From: Acidobacteriota bacterium
GTDB taxonomy: Bacteria > Acidobacteriota > Aminicenantia > UBA2199
NCBI GenBank assembly: GCA_021817755.1
Contig: JAKAGC010000117.1
Location: forward strand, 1-8,916
Reading direction: 5' to 3'
Length of the DNA: 8,916 nucleotides
Shown: in pieces, positions 6,701 through 8,916 of the stretch
Layout: the number at the start of each line of letters is the position of its first letter
Position numbering within the stretch: position 1 is the stretch's first letter
The notes under the pieces: generated by a model
What the model was told of the DNA's origin: nothing
What the model saw: the letters and a program-made list of their open reading frames with translations, nothing else
Database searches by the model: none
Translations under genes and position numbers: made by a program

Positions 6701-8916
6701 TAAGTAATGCTTGCCGTATTTTTAATATGTACGGTCCCACAGAAGCTGCAATAATTTCTACCATTCTCGAGTTACCCAAACCTTTAGACCCGAAGTTCGG
6801 TAATCTTTCAGGAATTCCTATCGGTAAACCCGTCGGTAATATCCAATTGTTTATCCTTAATGATTATCATAGGCTCTGTCCCGTTAATATAGCAGGTGAA
6901 TTATACATCAACGGTGACTGTGTATCGAAGGGATATCTCAATAACCCCGAGTTAACAGCAGAAAAATTTATCAATATAGATTTTTTCAGGGGTCCAGTGG
7001 GTGGTTTTTATAAAAAGAGCCCCACGGTATACAAAACCGGCGATCGCGTCCGTTGGTTGGAGGACGGCACCATTGAATTTCTTGAGAGAATCGATTTCCA
7101 GGTTAAGATACGTGGTTTCCGTATCGAATTGGGAGAGATCGAAAATGCATTATTGGAGAATCCCTCTATAAAGGAAGCTGTTGTCATTGCACGTCAGATG
7201 GAAGGCGGCGAAAATGTATTATTGGCTTATATCATTTCTCTTGAAGATATTCCTGTAATCGAATTGCAGGCATTTTTAAGAAAACGCTTGCCCGATTATA
7301 TGATTCCTTCGTATTTTACCCGATTGGAACGAATGCCTTTATCACCGACGGGTAAGATCGATCGAAAAGCATTACCCGAACCCGATTACAGGGAAACTGC
7401 CACATATACTCCGCCACGAAACGACATTGAAGTGAAACTCGTTGAAATCTGGTCCGATATATTGAATATCGATAAAAATGATGAGAACTCCGATAAGCCC
7501 CCTATCGGTATCGATGATAATTTTTTCCATCTCGGAGGACACTCATTAAAAGCCACGACATTGGTTTACCGTATTAATAAAGAATTTGCAATAGATATCC
7601 AGATAAAGGATATCTTTACTCACCCCACTATTCGTGAATTATCAGCTATAATGAAAGATAGTGAAAATTTGGAGTATTTTGAAATAGATGCCGCAGAAGA
7701 GAAGGAGTATTATGAACTATCTTATGCACAGCGTCGATTATGGATTTTATGTCAGTTTGAAGAGGATTCCACTGCTTATAATATGCCTACTGCATTCATT
7801 CTCGAAGGTAAATTTGACCTCGAGGCTTTCCGCCGTACGATCGAAGAATTTGTAAAGAGACATGAAAGCTTACGAACCCTTTTTATTTCTATAAGTGGAG
7901 AACCCTGTCAACGGATTTTAAAGGATTATAAATTTGAGTTGGAAGTATTCGACCTCCGGCATCTTCATGGAGAAGAAAAAGATACAGAGGCACGCCGGAT
8001 TTATTTGGAAATTGCCAACCATGTCTTTAGCCTGGAAAAAGGGCCTTTATTTCGAATTGTACCCATTCGTTTAGAAGATAATAAACACCTTATTGCTTAT
8101 AACATGCACCATATTATTAATGATGGCTGGTCGCAAGGAATCATTTTCAATGAATTGATCCGGTTGTACAATACTTATTGTTTTGGAGAGAACAATCCTC
8201 TTCAACCTTTGGATTTGCAATATAAGGATTACAGTATCTGGCATAATCGGTTATTTAGAGAAGGATATTTTATTCAATCGGGGAATTATTGGTTGGAAAA
8301 ATTTAAAGATAAGCCGAATGGAATTGAACTTCCGTTTGACCATCCCCGTCAACCTATCCAGACATTTAACGGCGGGCGTGTCGAATTTGTAATCGAATCC
8401 GATAAAATGGCATTGCTACAGGAAATGAGCCTGAAGAACGGAAGTACATTATTTATGAGTTTGCTAACTCTCCTCAATATATTCTTGTTTAGATATACCG
8501 GACAGAAAGATATTATTATCGGTGCTCCCATTGCAAATCGAAAGCGTCCTGAATTACATCCTATTATCGGGTTCCTGGTCAATACTCTGGTATATAGGAA
8601 CCAGGTAGATCCGGGATTATCGTTCAATCACTTAATGGAACAAACCCGGCAGGAAGCCCTGACATGCTATCATTACCAGGATTATCCTTTTGATCTGCTC
8701 ATTGAACAATTGGGGTTGGAACGTGATTTAAGCCAATCACCTATTTTTAATGTAATGATTGCTCATAATAATACAGGAACTGAGAATAAGAAATTGAGCC
8801 TGGAAGGAATAACCGCGTATCCTTATCTTCACACAAGTGAATTCAACATGAGTAAATTCGACTTGATATTTTTCATGGATGAAGGTAGTAGTGGAATTAA
8901 TACCAGAATTGAATAT
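3742..8916 (+). CDS. NRPS, 3' part: A(C-term)-PCP-C-A-PCP-C, continuing off the right edge
   Basis: This frame is open for 1,725 codons to the window end, with no credible start or RBS of its own; it belongs to the gene starting at 1802. Domains by base position: A7 YKTGD (3853), A8 ERIDFQVKIRG, A10 Lys (4177-4179); PCP with LGGHSL, Ser at 4366-4368; complete C domain (~4534-5850) with HHIITDG at 4891-4911; A domain (~5860-7400) with A3 at 6301, FDFSVWE at 6445, NMYGPTEA at 6724, YKTGD at 7030 and catalytic Lys at 7354-7356; PCP Ser at 7543-7545; then a second C domain from ~7708 with HHIINDG at 8107-8127, cut by the window end. The module 3 pocket reads D-F-W-N-F-G-M-I-I-K, matching the threonine code DFWNIGMVHK at 7 of 10 positions. 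No epimerisation domain is present, so the C domains should join L-configured residues. Both PCPs have about 9 extra residues before F-F-x-L-G-G-H-S. Confidence 0.95.
3796..3833 (+). repeat. Inverted-repeat insert in the A6-A7 loop of module 2
   Basis: AATGGG (3796-3801) is exactly complementary to CCCATT (3828-3833), with an inner TTTT (3815-3818) and AAAA (3822-3825) pairing. The arm begins GGGGTCGAGGGG, close to GGGGTCCAGTGG at 6990-7000 in module 3. It is translated in frame as part of the loop before A7 at 3853. It lies 50-90 bases downstream of the frame change. Confidence 0.55.
3910..3959 (+). repeat. Near-identical 50-base tract shared by modules 2 and 3 (copy 1)
   Basis: This matches 7087-7136 with a single mismatch (C at 3936, T at 7113). 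It encodes R-I-D-F-Q-V-K-I-R-G and the start of F-R-I-E-L-G-E. Module 1 encodes a similar peptide with quite different codons, so identity at synonymous sites points to recent duplication or gene conversion between modules 2 and 3. Confidence 0.9.
6990..7025 (+). repeat. Inverted-repeat insert in the A6-A7 loop of module 3
   Basis: GTGGG (6997-7001) pairs with CCCAC (7021-7025) around an inner TTTTT (7005-7009) / AAAAA (7012-7016). It is read in frame as RGPVGGFYKKSPT, immediately before the A7 tyrosine at 7030. The leading GGGGTCCAG resembles the module 2 insert (GGGGTCGAG at 3799-3807), suggesting a common element in both loops. Confidence 0.55.
7087..7136 (+). repeat. Near-identical 50-base tract shared by modules 2 and 3 (copy 2)
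   Basis: This is the partner of 3910-3959, 49 of 50 bases identical, at a spacing of 3177 bases (1,059 codons), the length of one module. Confidence 0.9.

Noticed and set aside
8349..8627. 92-codon open frame on the - strand
   Set aside because: It is fully inside the second condensation domain of the + strand gene and has no motif.

Overview
The window is the interior of a nonribosomal peptide synthetase (NRPS) locus read entirely on the + strand. Nothing on the - strand looks real. Base composition is AT-rich (roughly 40% G+C by eye). The style of the proteins (N-terminal half-condensation domain, charged C-terminal tail after a carrier domain, variable inserts just before the A7 motif) recalls large assembly lines of uncultured bacteria such as Candidatus Aminicenantes-type lineages or some low-GC Firmicutes/Bacteroidota. 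That placement is an impression from memory, not a demonstrated assignment.

Layout: (1) 1-1602 is the 3' end of an NRPS gene, with most of an adenylation (A) domain, an intact peptidyl carrier protein (PCP) and a charged tail. Its pocket code is close to the proline code. (2) 1606-1725 is a 39-codon ORF whose first ~22 residues look like the start of a polyketide synthase ketosynthase (KS) and then lose all similarity, a probable stump of a deleted PKS gene. (3) 1726-1801 is a short AT-rich gap ending in a good ribosome binding site. (4) 1802-8916 is one very large NRPS gene that runs off the right edge: half-C, A, PCP, C, A, PCP, C(partial). It is interrupted by a -1 frame change at about 3740-3787: the first frame stops at 3787, while the other frame stays open from 3742 to 8916 (1,725 codons).

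As a pathway, the genes would once have read: proline-like residue on module 1, probably a ketide extension by the now missing PKS, an amino acid of unclear identity on module 2, a threonine-like residue on module 3, and further modules to the right. In the present sequence the PKS step is missing and module 2 is split by the frameshift, so the line is either decayed, mis-assembled at these points, or rescued by frameshifting.

The most interesting structural signal is that all three A domains carry, in the same loop just before the Y-K-T-G-D (A7) motif, a different-length insert containing a G-rich/C-rich inverted repeat. The frameshift lies next to one of these inserts, at a tract (TTTTTATAAAA) that recurs in the module 3 insert with one extra A.
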